Counted from the stretch's first letter, positions 20,101 to 27,433 are shown. The stretch is DNA of 64,000 nucleotides from Streptococcus parasanguinis (GCA_905188195.1 CAJJKY010000002.1:186001-250000), one strand, 5' to 3'. Made by a program: numbers and translations. Notes: generated by a model not told the origin, from the letters alone.

Positions 20101-20993
20101 TGAGCCACTAGCTCTTTGACTGCTTCTGTATCGATGACAGGTAAGTAGGACTTGCGCTTGTCAGGATCTGTTTCGTTATTTGGAATCAAGAAAGTCGCCC
20201 AATCTTGAGTGAAACGTTCAACATTTGTTGGGAATGGGTTGGCAGGCGTATTGTAGACATCATAGAAGAAATAGTTGTTGATGTGCATATTGGCCAATTG
20301 GTCAATACTATTTTTGTAACCTTCTACCTGATCATTGGTGATGGAGTTGTGATTGTCTTTTGAGCCGGCAACCACCCCATAACGTGGGTAGATCGTCCAG
20401 TCATCTTCAACAGCAAGACCCGCTGCCTTATGAAAGGCTTGGGAGCCATCTGCTTTCTTACCAAGGACATCAACGATAAATCCAGCATTAGGTGAAAAGA
20501 CCGTACTTGGAATTGTCAGCTCGCTACCTTCAACGTTTTTCTTTTCATAAATGACCTGATCTAAATGAGAGACAGTGACATCAGAAGAAACCACTTCAGG
20601 GTTGTTGATGGAGATCCGGACGTCTTCCCCACTTTTATAAGTCGCTTTATCAAAGGTGACGTCGTTGGTGATTTTTGGAGTATTATAAGTAGTTGCTGGA
20701 GCTGCACTGACCGGTTGAGTGGCAGTTACAGTTGGTGTTGATTCCGATGGAGAAGAAGTTGCTTCCGTCGTAGCAACTTCCTCACTAGTAGTGGTAGGAG
20801 TACTGGTGTTGGTTGCTACTGGTTGAGCGGTTGCTGAAATCTCAGAAGTCGGATTGGTGTTGACCTCGTCAGCCATGGCAACAGAGCTTAACATCAAGGC
20901 TCCAAAAAGGGTAATCATAGAGACCAATGCCTTGTTGCGTTTGCGGAAATAGCCGTGCCCTTTTTCAGAGACACTATTTTTTTGTTGATTCAT
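17106..20993 (-). CDS. dexA: Cell-wall-anchored dextranase (GH66) with MucBP-type C-terminal domains
   Basis: An endo-acting enzyme that cuts alpha-1,6 linkages in dextran and the soluble parts of plaque glucans at the cell surface. From the ATG at 20993 it has 1295 residues: a signal peptide (hydrophobic stretch ending SSVAMA), a Ser/Thr/Pro-rich linker, and the GH66 region (WTIYPRYGVV, YFFYDVYN, FDGWQGDTMG, YAEVWGD). The likely nucleophile Asp384 lies in GDTMG and the acid/base Glu449 in AEVWGD, matching the spacing I recall for Streptococcus mutans dextranase (385 and 453). The C-terminal part has a mucin-binding-like domain and two MucBP-like repeats (VRVRFL..., VIARFV...), then LPATG and a KKKQE tail. 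A GGGAG site lies 8 bases before this ATG; an ATG 69 bases further upstream would lie before the predicted transcript start. Confidence 0.92.
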   Translation of the reverse strand: MNQQKNSVSEKGHGYFRKRNKALVSMITLFGALMLSSVAMADEVNTNPTSEISATAQPVATNTSTPTTTSEEVATTEATSSPSESTPTVTATQPVSAAPATTYNTPKITNDVTFDKATYKSGEDVRISINNPEVVSSDVTVSHLDQVIYEKKNVEGSELTIPSTVFSPNAGFIVDVLGKKADGSQAFHKAAGLAVEDDWTIYPRYGVVAGSKDNHNSITNDQVEGYKNSIDQLANMHINNYFFYDVYNTPANPFPTNVERFTQDWATFLIPNNETDPDKRKSYLPVIDTEAVKELVAHVHTTGAKAMLYNMIYAVSLEEGVPNEVKSAIVSNLQDHFNFGKKGNVTATDIQQFLDPGDPNWQKFIIEVMTKAMKEGNFDGWQGDTMGSNWVEKVSEPGKGFSLSEHYPELATAATEALKKEGYDFMINDISTGDADRLGKTNVSAPYAEVWGDSIAYDSTYQALTRLTERMRDLYKGKSPIIAAYTHRGKNASTLSKDNELLTDAIIAASGGYHMTTAALNTSQDAKGFGVIQAEWYLNQNLPVNADFANAEFNYQEFIVAYQELLRGRDTLAHDTHRIVDNTNVLVNGNFIGSNLDNADGVQPGTVYTITKETKTGDRIAHLINLVGITENKWNSAVNTTEKLTNIQAFVPLGKITKDQAEHASIYWATPDAVEGKYNINLRETSANVYYDGGAGQWMAAIDVPSLDVWDMLYVKLNEAAHILYQDENGVELERSSDLVGHTGEKINYSTKETIANYLKKGYELVENGFDADGQPNFDRDATNTNEDGVQEFIVRLAPKIVEFSATQPIQAGQVVPGDSEGRVYPTPLAPAGQTTADLDYLSETVTRTVTYVTEDQDGSNRQPAGIADQTDSLHFTRKGTINLVTGETSLEDWTAQDGTSFAALENPVKKGYVVVAEESTDAASSDLTKAGEHTGMHADAADITDTVIYRPVGAYRISYATGKEPAHAQKEITYLNDPTNPTAIASPTAILPYVEGLEPKDARGQVLNLVDPLDETKGYLLPSPESPTADTAINYSITKGSVRVRFLTEGGDTDLQEAQDLATEVDFGTKYTSEAPTEITKDGRIYHLVGHRADSADPSGTVTKETKTVIYDYKLATGTVIARFVIQDTNTELQPELAVATNVDNGTHYVASAPDEISYDGHIYERIGVAEQTGNVEVGTTILIFAYKVKEIPTPQPSPETEKEETVSPLPSVTKANTTDAHEEKGSTLLTNKEEENPLETTSQTEELPEVVPNTPQEGTHLPATGEGTSQLALLGLGLLAGLSSLIPYKKKQE

Positions 20994-21064
20994 TTTTTTC
21001 TCCCACATACTGTTTGTATAGTTCGTTGAACAGTTTAAAGTAAATTGTTCTATCGATGCCAATA

Positions 21065-21094
21065 AGTATACGACATTTCACTAGATAGTGTCAA
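21065..21094 (-). promoter_or_regulatory. Promoter of the dextranase gene
   Basis: On the minus strand TTGACA is separated by 18 bases from TATACT. The predicted start near 21058 gives a leader of about 65 bases. Confidence 0.75.
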
Positions 21095-21274
21095 TTTAAG
21101 AACGAAAGCCGGCATGTAAACTTTCATGAAATTATTAGAAAACCGTACTAAATAAGGGTTTTTGATTCAGAAAAATGAACAAACGGAAAACGTTTGACAC
21201 AAAATTTCCTCGCATTTAAAAGAAGGTACAAATTAGTGATAAAAGCAACTGGAGGAGAAATATTTGCACAAACC

Positions 21275-21374
21275 TTATTACTAAAGGGAATCAGCAACAG
21301 CTCTTACCAGACTTGGCTTGCTTGGTGTAATTACAGCAGGTTTGGGTTTTGCTCGAAAGAAAAAAGAAGACTAA
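21275..21374 (+). pseudogene. Relic of an LPXTG sorting signal (C-terminal end of a lost surface protein)
   Basis: Frame reading from 21288 gives ESATALTRLGLLGVITAGLG followed by FARKKKED and a stop at 21372-21374: a typical sortase-substrate tail with hydrophobic helix and basic end. It has no start codon, an in-frame stop just upstream (TAA at 21282), and the bases where LPXTG should be are degraded and shifted in frame. An intrinsic terminator follows, as expected at the end of a real gene. A surface-protein gene probably stood here and was deleted. Confidence 0.7.
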
Positions 21375-21414
21375 GATGTTCTTTCAATCCTTTAAAAAAA
21401 TATCACGATTAAAA

Positions 21415-21445
21415 ACCAGAAGGCACTACCTTTTGGTTTTTTTAT
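21415..21445 (+). terminator. Intrinsic terminator after the LPXTG relic
   Basis: CCAGAAGG/CCTTTTGG stem with a CACTA loop, followed by a T-run. Confidence 0.75.
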
Positions 21446-21536
21446 AAAGCATGAAAAGGGAATTGATGACAATTTCCTATAGGTTCTCTTCCATATTTAT
21501 GATACAATTAAACTACTATTATCGAAGGGAGAAACT

Positions 21537-22403
21537 ATGATTAATTCAATTGTTTCACAAGGTTTGATTTGGGCCATTTTAGGGTTAGGAATCTTTATGA
21601 CGTTCCGAATTCTAGATTTTCCAGATATGACGACAGAAGGGTCCTTCCCGCTTGGAGGAGCGGTGGCGGTAACCTTGATTACCAAAGGGGTCAATCCACT
21701 CCTTGCGACGCTGGCTGCTATTGGAGCAGGGTGCTTGGCAGGACTTGCGACGGGTCTTCTCTACACAAAAGGAAGAATCCCGACACTCTTGTCAGGGATC
21801 CTCGTGATGACGTCTTGTAACTCGGTTATTCTCTTTGTCATGCAGCGGGCTAATTTGGGACTTCTGGGCTATAAAAAAATTCAGGAATTTCTTCCTTTTG
21901 CTAGTGGGTTCAATGAGATTCTGATTGGCTTGATTTTCGTAACGCTTGTGATCCTTGGTTTGATCTTCTTCTTGGATACACGCTTGGGTCAAGCCTATAT
22001 TGCGACAGGGGACAATCCAGATATGGCCAAGAGCTTTGGGATCAACACCGACCGGATGGAATTGATGGGCTTGGTCATTTCAAATGGGATTATTGCTCTT
22101 TCTGGTGCACTGATGGCCCAGCAAGAAGGCTATGCGGATGCTTCACGTGGGATTGGTGTCATTGTTATTGGGCTTGCCAGCCTCATTATTGGAGAGGTGC
22201 TCTTTTCAAATGTCACTTTGACAGAGCGCTTGCTCAGTATTGCGATCGGATCGATCGCCTACCAATTTTTGATTTGGGCCGTGATTGCGCTTGGCATCAA
22301 TACCAGCTATATTCGAATCTTCAGTGCCTTGATCTTGGCTATCTGCCTGATGATTCCAACCTTTAAGGGAAAAATCATGAAAGGAGCGAAACTCAGTAAA
22401 TGA
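21537..22403 (+). CDS. ABC transporter permease, TrpY/COG4120-like
   Basis: A 288-residue polytopic membrane protein of the uncharacterised-substrate ABC permease family that includes streptococcal TrpY. It has the family's RxxDFPDMTTEGSFPLGGAV start and several hydrophobic segments, with a RGIGVIVIGLASLIIGE segment in the second half. It is preceded by GAAGGGAGAA and overlaps the ATPase gene by four bases (ATGA), so the two are translationally coupled. In the trpXYZ arrangement known from streptococci a lipoprotein binding subunit precedes the permease; none is present here. Tryptophan/aromatic uptake is therefore only a family-based guess. Confidence 0.82.
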   Translation: MINSIVSQGLIWAILGLGIFMTFRILDFPDMTTEGSFPLGGAVAVTLITKGVNPLLATLAAIGAGCLAGLATGLLYTKGRIPTLLSGILVMTSCNSVILFVMQRANLGLLGYKKIQEFLPFASGFNEILIGLIFVTLVILGLIFFLDTRLGQAYIATGDNPDMAKSFGINTDRMELMGLVISNGIIALSGALMAQQEGYADASRGIGVIVIGLASLIIGEVLFSNVTLTERLLSIAIGSIAYQFLIWAVIALGINTSYIRIFSALILAICLMIPTFKGKIMKGAKLSK

Positions 22404-23164
22404 CAGCAATTGTAGAATTAAAAAATGTAACCAAAGACGTGAGCAATGGGATGAACGAAGAAAAAGTCATTCTGGATGATGTCTCCTTGGAAATTCGAGA
22501 GCATGATTTTATCACGATTTTGGGGGGCAATGGAGCTGGAAAATCAACCCTCTTTAATACCATTGCAGGGACGCTTCCGGTGAGCAGTGGGAAGATTTAT
22601 ATTCTAGGGGAAGATGTAACCAACTATTCTCCTGAAAAGAGAGCCAAGTACCTATCGCGGGTCTTTCAAGATCCTAAAATGGGCACAGCACCTCGCATGA
22701 CAGTAGCGGAAAACCTCTTGGTAGCGAAGTTTCGCGGAGAAAAACGTGGCTTGATCCCGCGTCACTTGGCCAGCTATAAAGAAGAGTTTCAAACAGTCCT
22801 TGCTAAGATCGGTAATGGCTTGGAAAATCATATCAACACAGCCGTTGAGTTTCTATCAGGGGGGCAACGACAAGCTTTGAGTCTGTTGATGGCGACACTG
22901 AAACGTCCAGAACTCCTGCTTCTAGACGAACACACTGCAGCCTTGGATCCAAAAACCAGTCAGGCCCTCATGACCTTGACCGATGAGTTTGTGAAACAAG
23001 ACGCTCTCACTGCTCTTATGATCACCCACCATATGGAAGATGCTTTGAAATATGGAAATCGCTTGATTGTCATGAAAGACGGACACATCGTCCAAGACCT
23101 CAACCAAGAAGAAAAAGCCCAAATGACCATCGCAGATTACTATCAATTGTTTGAGAAAGAATAA
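22400..23164 (+). CDS. ABC transporter ATP-binding protein, TrpZ/COG1101-like
   Basis: A 254-residue nucleotide-binding subunit that would power the adjacent permease. It shows Walker A GGNGAGKST, the Q-loop region FQDPKMGTAPRMTVAEN, the signature LSGGQRQAL, and Walker B with the catalytic acid LLLLDEHTAALD, followed by the switch His in MITHH. Of complete length. Its ATG overlaps the permease stop, so the two form a minimal two-gene operon. No clear terminator precedes the repeat-rich region that follows. Confidence 0.88.
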   Translation: MTAIVELKNVTKDVSNGMNEEKVILDDVSLEIREHDFITILGGNGAGKSTLFNTIAGTLPVSSGKIYILGEDVTNYSPEKRAKYLSRVFQDPKMGTAPRMTVAENLLVAKFRGEKRGLIPRHLASYKEEFQTVLAKIGNGLENHINTAVEFLSGGQRQALSLLMATLKRPELLLLDEHTAALDPKTSQALMTLTDEFVKQDALTALMITHHMEDALKYGNRLIVMKDGHIVQDLNQEEKAQMTIADYYQLFEKE

Positions 23165-23179
23165 GATACAAAGCCCGTA

Positions 23180-23330
23180 AAATGGGAGTAGGACAGAAGC
23201 GATATCGTTCATGGCGCTTCGTCGTCCTACCCCCACAAGGCTGATTAGAATTCTTCCGAGCTGATTAAGCGAGAGAAGAGTTCAATCAGCTACTGTGTCT
23301 TGCCTAGGTGCTTCACTAAGATACAAACTC
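23180..23330. repeat. Divergent copy of a dispersed hairpin repeat
   Basis: Starts GGGAGTAGGACAGAAGCG and has the matching arm CGCTTCGTCGTCCTACCCCC, the same layout as the 23458 and 62581 elements (GTGGGACAGAAAT...ATTTCGTCGTCCCACC) but with changed bases. It lies in the gene-free stretch 23165-24172, which otherwise holds a second repeat copy and a structured leader RNA. Confidence 0.55.
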
Positions 23331-23457
23331 ATTTTAGAAACGTTTCTCACGGCGGGAAGTTTTAGAGTATGTTTGTATGAGCCTAATAGAATCGATTGAT
23401 TTTAATTTTTTAGTAACACTTAGGTTGTTTGATGTGGAAGTAGTTTGTCTGCATGCT

Positions 23458-23635
23458 AGAGAGTGGGACAGAAATCGGTAATTCGTTAGAATTCGATTTC
23501 GTCGTCCCACCTCCGCACAGTTGAGAAGGGCTGTAAAAGCTGATGAAATCAGTGTAGTAGAGCCCACTCAACCACTGCGTATTGCTCGACAATCCAAAAA
23601 TAATTGAGAGGCTAGGACTTTTGTCCCATCCTCTT
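23458..23635 (+). repeat. Dispersed two-hairpin repeat, copy A
   Basis: The left end forms a hairpin GTGGGAC...GTCCCAC (with GAAATCG/CGATTTC inside). The right end forms GAGAGGCTAGGAC...GTCCCATCCTCTT. The same ends recur in inverted orientation at 62581-62810, while the middle differs in sequence and length. There is no open reading frame. The layout resembles a short, non-coding miniature element known in general terms from streptococcal genomes. Confidence 0.75.
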
Positions 23636-23698
23636 TTCTTTTCCTTAAATCATCTATGAAACCGATAAAAATTGGAACTAGTTTCAGCTGAAATCGCT

Positions 23699-23726
23699 TG
23701 CAATTACTTAGGTAGCTGAGTATAAT
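23699..23726 (+). promoter_or_regulatory. Promoter of the structured leader
   Basis: TTGCAA and TATAAT are separated by 16 bases. The predicted start is near 23733. Confidence 0.65.
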
Positions 23727-23759
23727 ATAGTTAGAAAGATAAAGAAGGGATTGATACCA

Positions 23760-23783
23760 ATGCCTTATCGAGTTAAAATTTAG
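23760..23783 (+). CDS. Candidate leader peptide (7 codons)
   Basis: ATG at 23760 encodes MPYRVKI and then TAG. A purine-rich AAGAAGGGA precedes it by about 10 bases. It lies some 27 bases after the predicted transcript start and about 330 bases before the terminator. Only its position argues that it is translated; it could be chance. Confidence 0.25.
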   Translation: MPYRVKI

Positions 23784-24111
23784 GTTACTTCGTTTTAGGT
23801 CTGTTTTGCTGATATCTGTTCATGCTCTTATCGTAAAAGAGCAGTCATGTCGTGTGTGTCGGATCGGTTGGACGGTCGGGCAAACCTGCTTAGTTTGTCC
23901 GGAGACATAAGAAAACGTGGAAATAGTAGGTAGAAGCTTTTTGTAAAGGTTTTCAAACTTCGATGCGTCCAGTCGAAAACTAATCATTTGGATTTGGGAT
24001 AGCAAAGAAAACCTCTGGTATTTTATACAAATACTATTAAATGAAATCAACATCATAAGCATTGTTTTGTTAGCCAAAAGGTTAATTGCACCAAGTCAGT
24101 GAAGCAGACCA

Positions 24112-24146
24112 GGCCTCTAGTCCCGTAAGACTGGAGGCCATTTTTA
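24112..24146 (+). terminator. Terminator hairpin in front of the 24173 gene
   Basis: An 11-bp stem GGCCTCTAGTC/GACTGGAGGCC (one G-U) with a CCGTAA loop is followed by ATTTTTAT. It lies between the leader promoter and the next gene's ribosome-binding site, so read-through must be possible for that gene to be expressed from 23699. Confidence 0.8.
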
Positions 24147-24172
24147 TAAAATACTCAGGAGGAGGTGAGAGT

Positions 24173-24715
24173 ATGGGATTGTCGTATGCGCAAGAATATA
24201 GTTGTCGTGACCATTTTCGGCAAAGAGCTTTTGAGCGCTTTGGCGTAGATGATCAGCACTTGAATAAGTGGATCAACCAACACCTCTCCTCCCTCTCTCC
24301 TTATGATAGTAATGTGGATCAACCCGCCAACACAGAAGCCTATGTAGCAAGTGATGGCGTCATCTTTGTATGCAATATCAAAAGTCGGGAGTTCATCACT
24401 TGCTTTAAGGCGGTTAATTACCAAGAATCTAAGGAAGAAGAGGAAGCCTATACGGACATTCACGAAAACAGTGTCGCTTCCTTCAAAAAAGATGTGAACC
24501 ACCTAGTCAATCGCTACCGACTCAAGGAAGCCAAAGAGCTGTTTGAAAACATTGGGGAGGACTTGGATGACTTTTATCGCCTGTCCCAAGCGGTCAAGAA
24601 CGGCCAATTGAGCGAACGAAATAGTAAGCGCCTAGAGGAATTGTTAGGCAAGTTTCATGTGATCAAGGCAGCCATGCGGATCATTGAAAATAAACGGGGA
24701 GATTACCATCTTTAG
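24173..24715 (+). CDS. Unrecognised 180-residue protein
   Basis: A soluble, charged protein with no signal peptide or membrane segment. The N-terminal half contains HFRQRAFERFG (residues about 14-24), a Trp-containing helix, and a beta-rich segment EAYVASDGVIFVCN...EFITCF. The His-x2-Arg...Arg-Phe-Gly then strand-hairpin layout vaguely recalls DUF4258-type small domains, but I would not assign it. The C-terminal half is helical and rich in Lys/Glu. The start is chosen at the ATG after AGGAGGTGA (24160-24168), a nine-base perfect match to the 16S rRNA 3' end; an upstream in-frame ATG at 24086 would read through the terminator hairpin. The gene sits alone between a candidate attenuator and a terminator. 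Confidence 0.7.
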   Translation: MGLSYAQEYSCRDHFRQRAFERFGVDDQHLNKWINQHLSSLSPYDSNVDQPANTEAYVASDGVIFVCNIKSREFITCFKAVNYQESKEEEEAYTDIHENSVASFKKDVNHLVNRYRLKEAKELFENIGEDLDDFYRLSQAVKNGQLSERNSKRLEELLGKFHVIKAAMRIIENKRGDYHL

Positions 24716-24745
24716 GGTCTTTTCCCCCTAAAAATAGGCGCCTAG

Positions 24746-24782
24746 AAGCCCTCTCATCTACTTCAGATGAGAGGACTTTTTT
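24746..24782 (+). terminator. Intrinsic terminator
   Basis: A perfect 10-bp stem CCTCTCATCT/AGATGAGAGG with an ACTTC loop and a T-run, 30 bases after the 24173 gene. Confidence 0.9.
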
Positions 24783-24797
24783 GCTGTGGAAAGCTTT

Positions 24798-24826
24798 TTG
24801 AAAAAAAGAGAAAAAAATTGTATAAT
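24798..24826 (+). promoter_or_regulatory. Promoter of rnjB
   Basis: TTTGAA and TATAAT are separated by 17 bases. The leader before the GTG start is about 86 bases. Confidence 0.7.
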
Positions 24827-24918
24827 AGAGTGGATATGCAAGTATTTGCAAAGCTGTAATTCGACTTGGGCGACCAAGGACCGTAAGTATTAAAATAATC
24901 ACACTAAAGGAGACAACA

Positions 24919-26580
24919 GTGAGTAGTATTAAATTAGTCACTCTTGGCGGTGTTCGAGAAAATGGGAAAAATCTCTACGTTGCCGAAGTGAACGATTCAA
25001 TTTTTGTCTTGGATGCAGGTTTGAAGTATCCAGAAAATGAGCAACTTGGGGTGGATGTCGTCATCCCTAACATGGATTATCTATTTGAAAACAAGGACCG
25101 CATTGCGGGTGTTTTCTTGACCCATGGTCACGCGGATGCCATTGGGGCCTTGCCTTATCTTTTGGCGGAAGCGAAAGTCCCTGTATTCGGGACCGAGTTG
25201 ACCATTGAGTTGGCTAAACTCTTTGTAAAAAGCAATGACAGTGTGAAGAAATTCAACGACTTCCATGTCATCGATCAGAATTCTGAGATTGATTTTGGTG
25301 ATGCCGTCGTGTCTTTCTTTCAAACAACCCACTCCATCCCTGAAAGTATCGGGATTGTGATTGGCACTCCTGAGGGCAATATCGTCTACACAGGAGACTT
25401 TAAATTTGACCAAACTGCCAGCGAGTCCTACGCGACAGACTTTGCTCGTCTAGCTGAGATTGGACGCGAAGGCGTGCTCGCTCTCTTGAGTGATTCGGCC
25501 AATGCGGATAGTAATATTCAAGTTGCCAGTGAGCAAGAAGTAGGCGATGCCATCTTAGATACGATTGCAGACTGGGATGGTCGTGTCATCGTAGCTGCGG
25601 TAGCCAGCAACCTTTCTCGGATCCAGCAGGTCTTTGATGCTGCGGCTGAGACTGGCCGTCGAGTGGTCTTGACAGGGTTTGATGTGGAAAACATCGTCCG
25701 CACAGCTATTCGCTTGAACAAATTGTCTCTTGCCAACGAAAAACTCTTGATCAAGCCAAAAGAAATGAGCCGTTTTGAAGATCATGAATTGATCATTTTG
25801 GAAACAGGCCGGATGGGTGAGCCGATCAACGGTTTGCGCAAGATGTCTATTGGCCGTCACCGTTATGTGGAAATCAAAGATGGGGACTTGGTCTACGTTG
25901 TCACAACACCATCTATTGCTAAAGAAGCTGTGGTGGCTCGTGTGGAAAACATGATCTACCAAGCAGGTGGCATTGTCAAATTGATCACGTCAAGCTTGCG
26001 CGTGTCTGGTCACGGAAACGCACGGGACTTGCAGTTGATGATCAACCTTCTTCGTCCTAAATACCTCTTCCCGATCCAAGGGGAATACCGCGAATTGGAT
26101 GCCCATGCACGAGTAGCGATGGAAGTCGGTATCTTGCCTGAAAATATCTTTATTCCAAAACGCGGCACTGTGATGGAGTACGAAAAGGGGGACTTCGTCC
26201 CTGCCGGTAGCGTCTCAGCTGGAGATGTCATGATCGATGGGAATGCCATTGGTGATGTGGGCAATATCGTCCTTCGTGACCGCAAGGTCTTGTCAGAAGA
26301 CGGGATCTTTATCGTGGCGCTCACCGTGAATCGCAAAGAGAAGAAGATTATTTCCAAAGCGCGCGTGCACACCCGTGGTTTTGTCTATGTCAAGAAGAGT
26401 CGGGATATTCTTCGTGAAAGTTGCGAATTGGTCAACCAAAGCGTTGAAGACTATTTGGCGCAAGACAGCTTTGACTGGGGTGAGTTAAAAGGTTTGGTAC
26501 GCGACAACTTGTCTAAGTTCTTATTTGAACAAACCAAACGCCGTCCAGCCATCCTACCAGTCGTGATGGAAGTAAAATAA
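24919..26580 (+). CDS. rnjB: Ribonuclease J2
   Basis: A metallo-beta-lactamase/beta-CASP RNase that partners RNase J1 in 5'-end-directed mRNA decay and rRNA maturation. It has 553 residues, the usual length. The metal motif reads H69-G-H71-A-D73-A74, where J1 enzymes have a final His. This degenerate HxHxDA form is typical of J2 proteins, whose own activity is weak. Other beta-lactamase motifs (GDFKFD, SGHGNARDLQ) are kept, and a C-terminal dimerisation region follows. Translation starts at GTG (24919) after AAAGGAGA. It is followed after a hairpin by estA. Confidence 0.93.
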   Translation: MSSIKLVTLGGVRENGKNLYVAEVNDSIFVLDAGLKYPENEQLGVDVVIPNMDYLFENKDRIAGVFLTHGHADAIGALPYLLAEAKVPVFGTELTIELAKLFVKSNDSVKKFNDFHVIDQNSEIDFGDAVVSFFQTTHSIPESIGIVIGTPEGNIVYTGDFKFDQTASESYATDFARLAEIGREGVLALLSDSANADSNIQVASEQEVGDAILDTIADWDGRVIVAAVASNLSRIQQVFDAAAETGRRVVLTGFDVENIVRTAIRLNKLSLANEKLLIKPKEMSRFEDHELIILETGRMGEPINGLRKMSIGRHRYVEIKDGDLVYVVTTPSIAKEAVVARVENMIYQAGGIVKLITSSLRVSGHGNARDLQLMINLLRPKYLFPIQGEYRELDAHARVAMEVGILPENIFIPKRGTVMEYEKGDFVPAGSVSAGDVMIDGNAIGDVGNIVLRDRKVLSEDGIFIVALTVNRKEKKIISKARVHTRGFVYVKKSRDILRESCELVNQSVEDYLAQDSFDWGELKGLVRDNLSKFLFEQTKRRPAILPVVMEVK

Positions 26581-26594
26581 TAGAAGAAATGGAA

Positions 26595-26628
26595 ACGCTT
26601 GGCGGCCGAAGGCTTGCCGAGTGTTTTT
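26595..26628 (+). terminator. Intrinsic terminator after rnjB
   Basis: Stem ACGCTTGGC/GCCGAGTGT (two G-U pairs) followed by a T-run. It ends 22 bases before the estA start, so estA expression may depend on read-through or on an unrecognised promoter. Confidence 0.65.
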
Positions 26629-26650
26629 AACAGTAGAAAGAGGAAATCAA

Positions 26651-27433
26651 ATGGCAGTTATGCAGATTGAGTATTATTCAGAAGCCTTGAAGATGGAGTG
26701 GGGCGTGTCCGTCCTTTATCCCGATGCATCGCGCGTGGAAGATCCAGCGGATACGGATATTCCGGTCCTTTATCTCTTGCACGGGATGAATGGCAACCAC
26801 CACTCTTGGTTGAAGCGGACTAATGTGGAGCGCATTTTGCGAAATACCAATCTGATCGTGGTCCTGCCTAATACCAATAATGGCTTTTACACAGATACCC
26901 AGTATGGCTACAACTACTACACGGCCATTGCGGAGGAATTGCCAGCGACTCTTTCTCGCTTCTTCCCTAATATGACCAAGAAACGGGAGAAGACCTTTAT
27001 TGCTGGCCTATCCATGGGCGGCTATGGATCAATGCTCTTGGCTCTCAAGACAAATCGTTTCTCCCATGCGGCTAGTTTTTCCGGAGCCCTAAGTTTCCAC
27101 GATCGAGATTTTGAAAACAATGACTTGGAACAACCAGCTTTTTGGAAGGGGATCTTTGGAGAGATTGAGGATTGGACGACCAGTCCCTATTCGCTAGAGA
27201 CTGCTGCCAAGAAGTTTTCAGATAAGAAGACCAAACTCTGGATCTGGTGTGGGGAGCAGGATTTCCTTTATGAGGCCAATAATTTTGAAGTCAAGGAACT
27301 AGAAAAGTTAGGTTTGGATGTCACCTATACCCACAGCCCAGGTAAGCACGAATGGTTCTACTGGGAACGTGAGTTGGAGCACTTTTTACAAACCCTACCA
27401 ATCGACTTTGAATTGGAAGAACGGTTAAAATAA
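26651..27433 (+). CDS. estA: Tributyrin esterase EstA (esterase D-like alpha/beta hydrolase)
   Basis: A cytoplasmic serine esterase active on short-chain esters, with a presumed role in de-acylation of glycans or small esters. From the ATG at 26651 it has 260 residues. The oxyanion region is LLHGMNGNHHSW and the nucleophile Ser121 lies in GLSMGGYG. The acidic residue is probably the Asp in WCGEQDFLYEAN and the catalytic His that in PGKHEW. An in-frame ATG at 26621 would add ten residues lying in the terminator region; the AGAGGAAA site favours 26651. The C-terminus (LPIDFELEERL) matches the streptococcal EstA ending I recall. Confidence 0.9.
   Translation: MAVMQIEYYSEALKMEWGVSVLYPDASRVEDPADTDIPVLYLLHGMNGNHHSWLKRTNVERILRNTNLIVVLPNTNNGFYTDTQYGYNYYTAIAEELPATLSRFFPNMTKKREKTFIAGLSMGGYGSMLLALKTNRFSHAASFSGALSFHDRDFENNDLEQPAFWKGIFGEIEDWTTSPYSLETAAKKFSDKKTKLWIWCGEQDFLYEANNFEVKELEKLGLDVTYTHSPGKHEWFYWERELEHFLQTLPIDFELEERLK

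Larger units (their letters stand above)
23733..24147 (+). ncRNA. Long structured leader RNA with a candidate attenuator
   Basis: About 415 nt from promoter to an intrinsic terminator, which ends 26 bases before the coding gene at 24173. Visible hairpins are GCTCTT/AAGAGC (23824-23842) and CGGGCAAAC/GTTTGTCCG (23877-23901). TCCAGTC at 23968-23974 can pair with GACTGGA in the 3' arm of the terminator (24129-24135), which would prevent terminator folding. It also contains a seven-codon mini-frame near its 5' end. I do not recognise the RNA. It may be a free small RNA or a regulatory leader for the downstream gene. Confidence 0.5.

Noticed and set aside
20994..21062. Earlier dextranase start adding 23 residues
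   Set aside because: The ATG at 21062 lies upstream of the predicted transcript start (about 21058), whereas GGGAG stands correctly before the ATG at 20993.
21178..21200. Possible CcpA (cre) site GGAAAACGTTTGACA near the dextranase gene
   Set aside because: Four of the 14 consensus positions fail, including both ends, and it lies over 80 bases upstream of the dexA -35 box.
21194..21412. 72-codon open frame next to the dextranase gene
   Set aside because: It reads the LPXTG relic in the wrong frame; the meaningful frame is the degraded sorting signal ending at 21374.
24086..24172. N-terminal extension of the 24173 protein from the ATG at 24086
   Set aside because: It would read straight through the terminator hairpin, and a perfect ribosome-binding site lies before the ATG at 24173.
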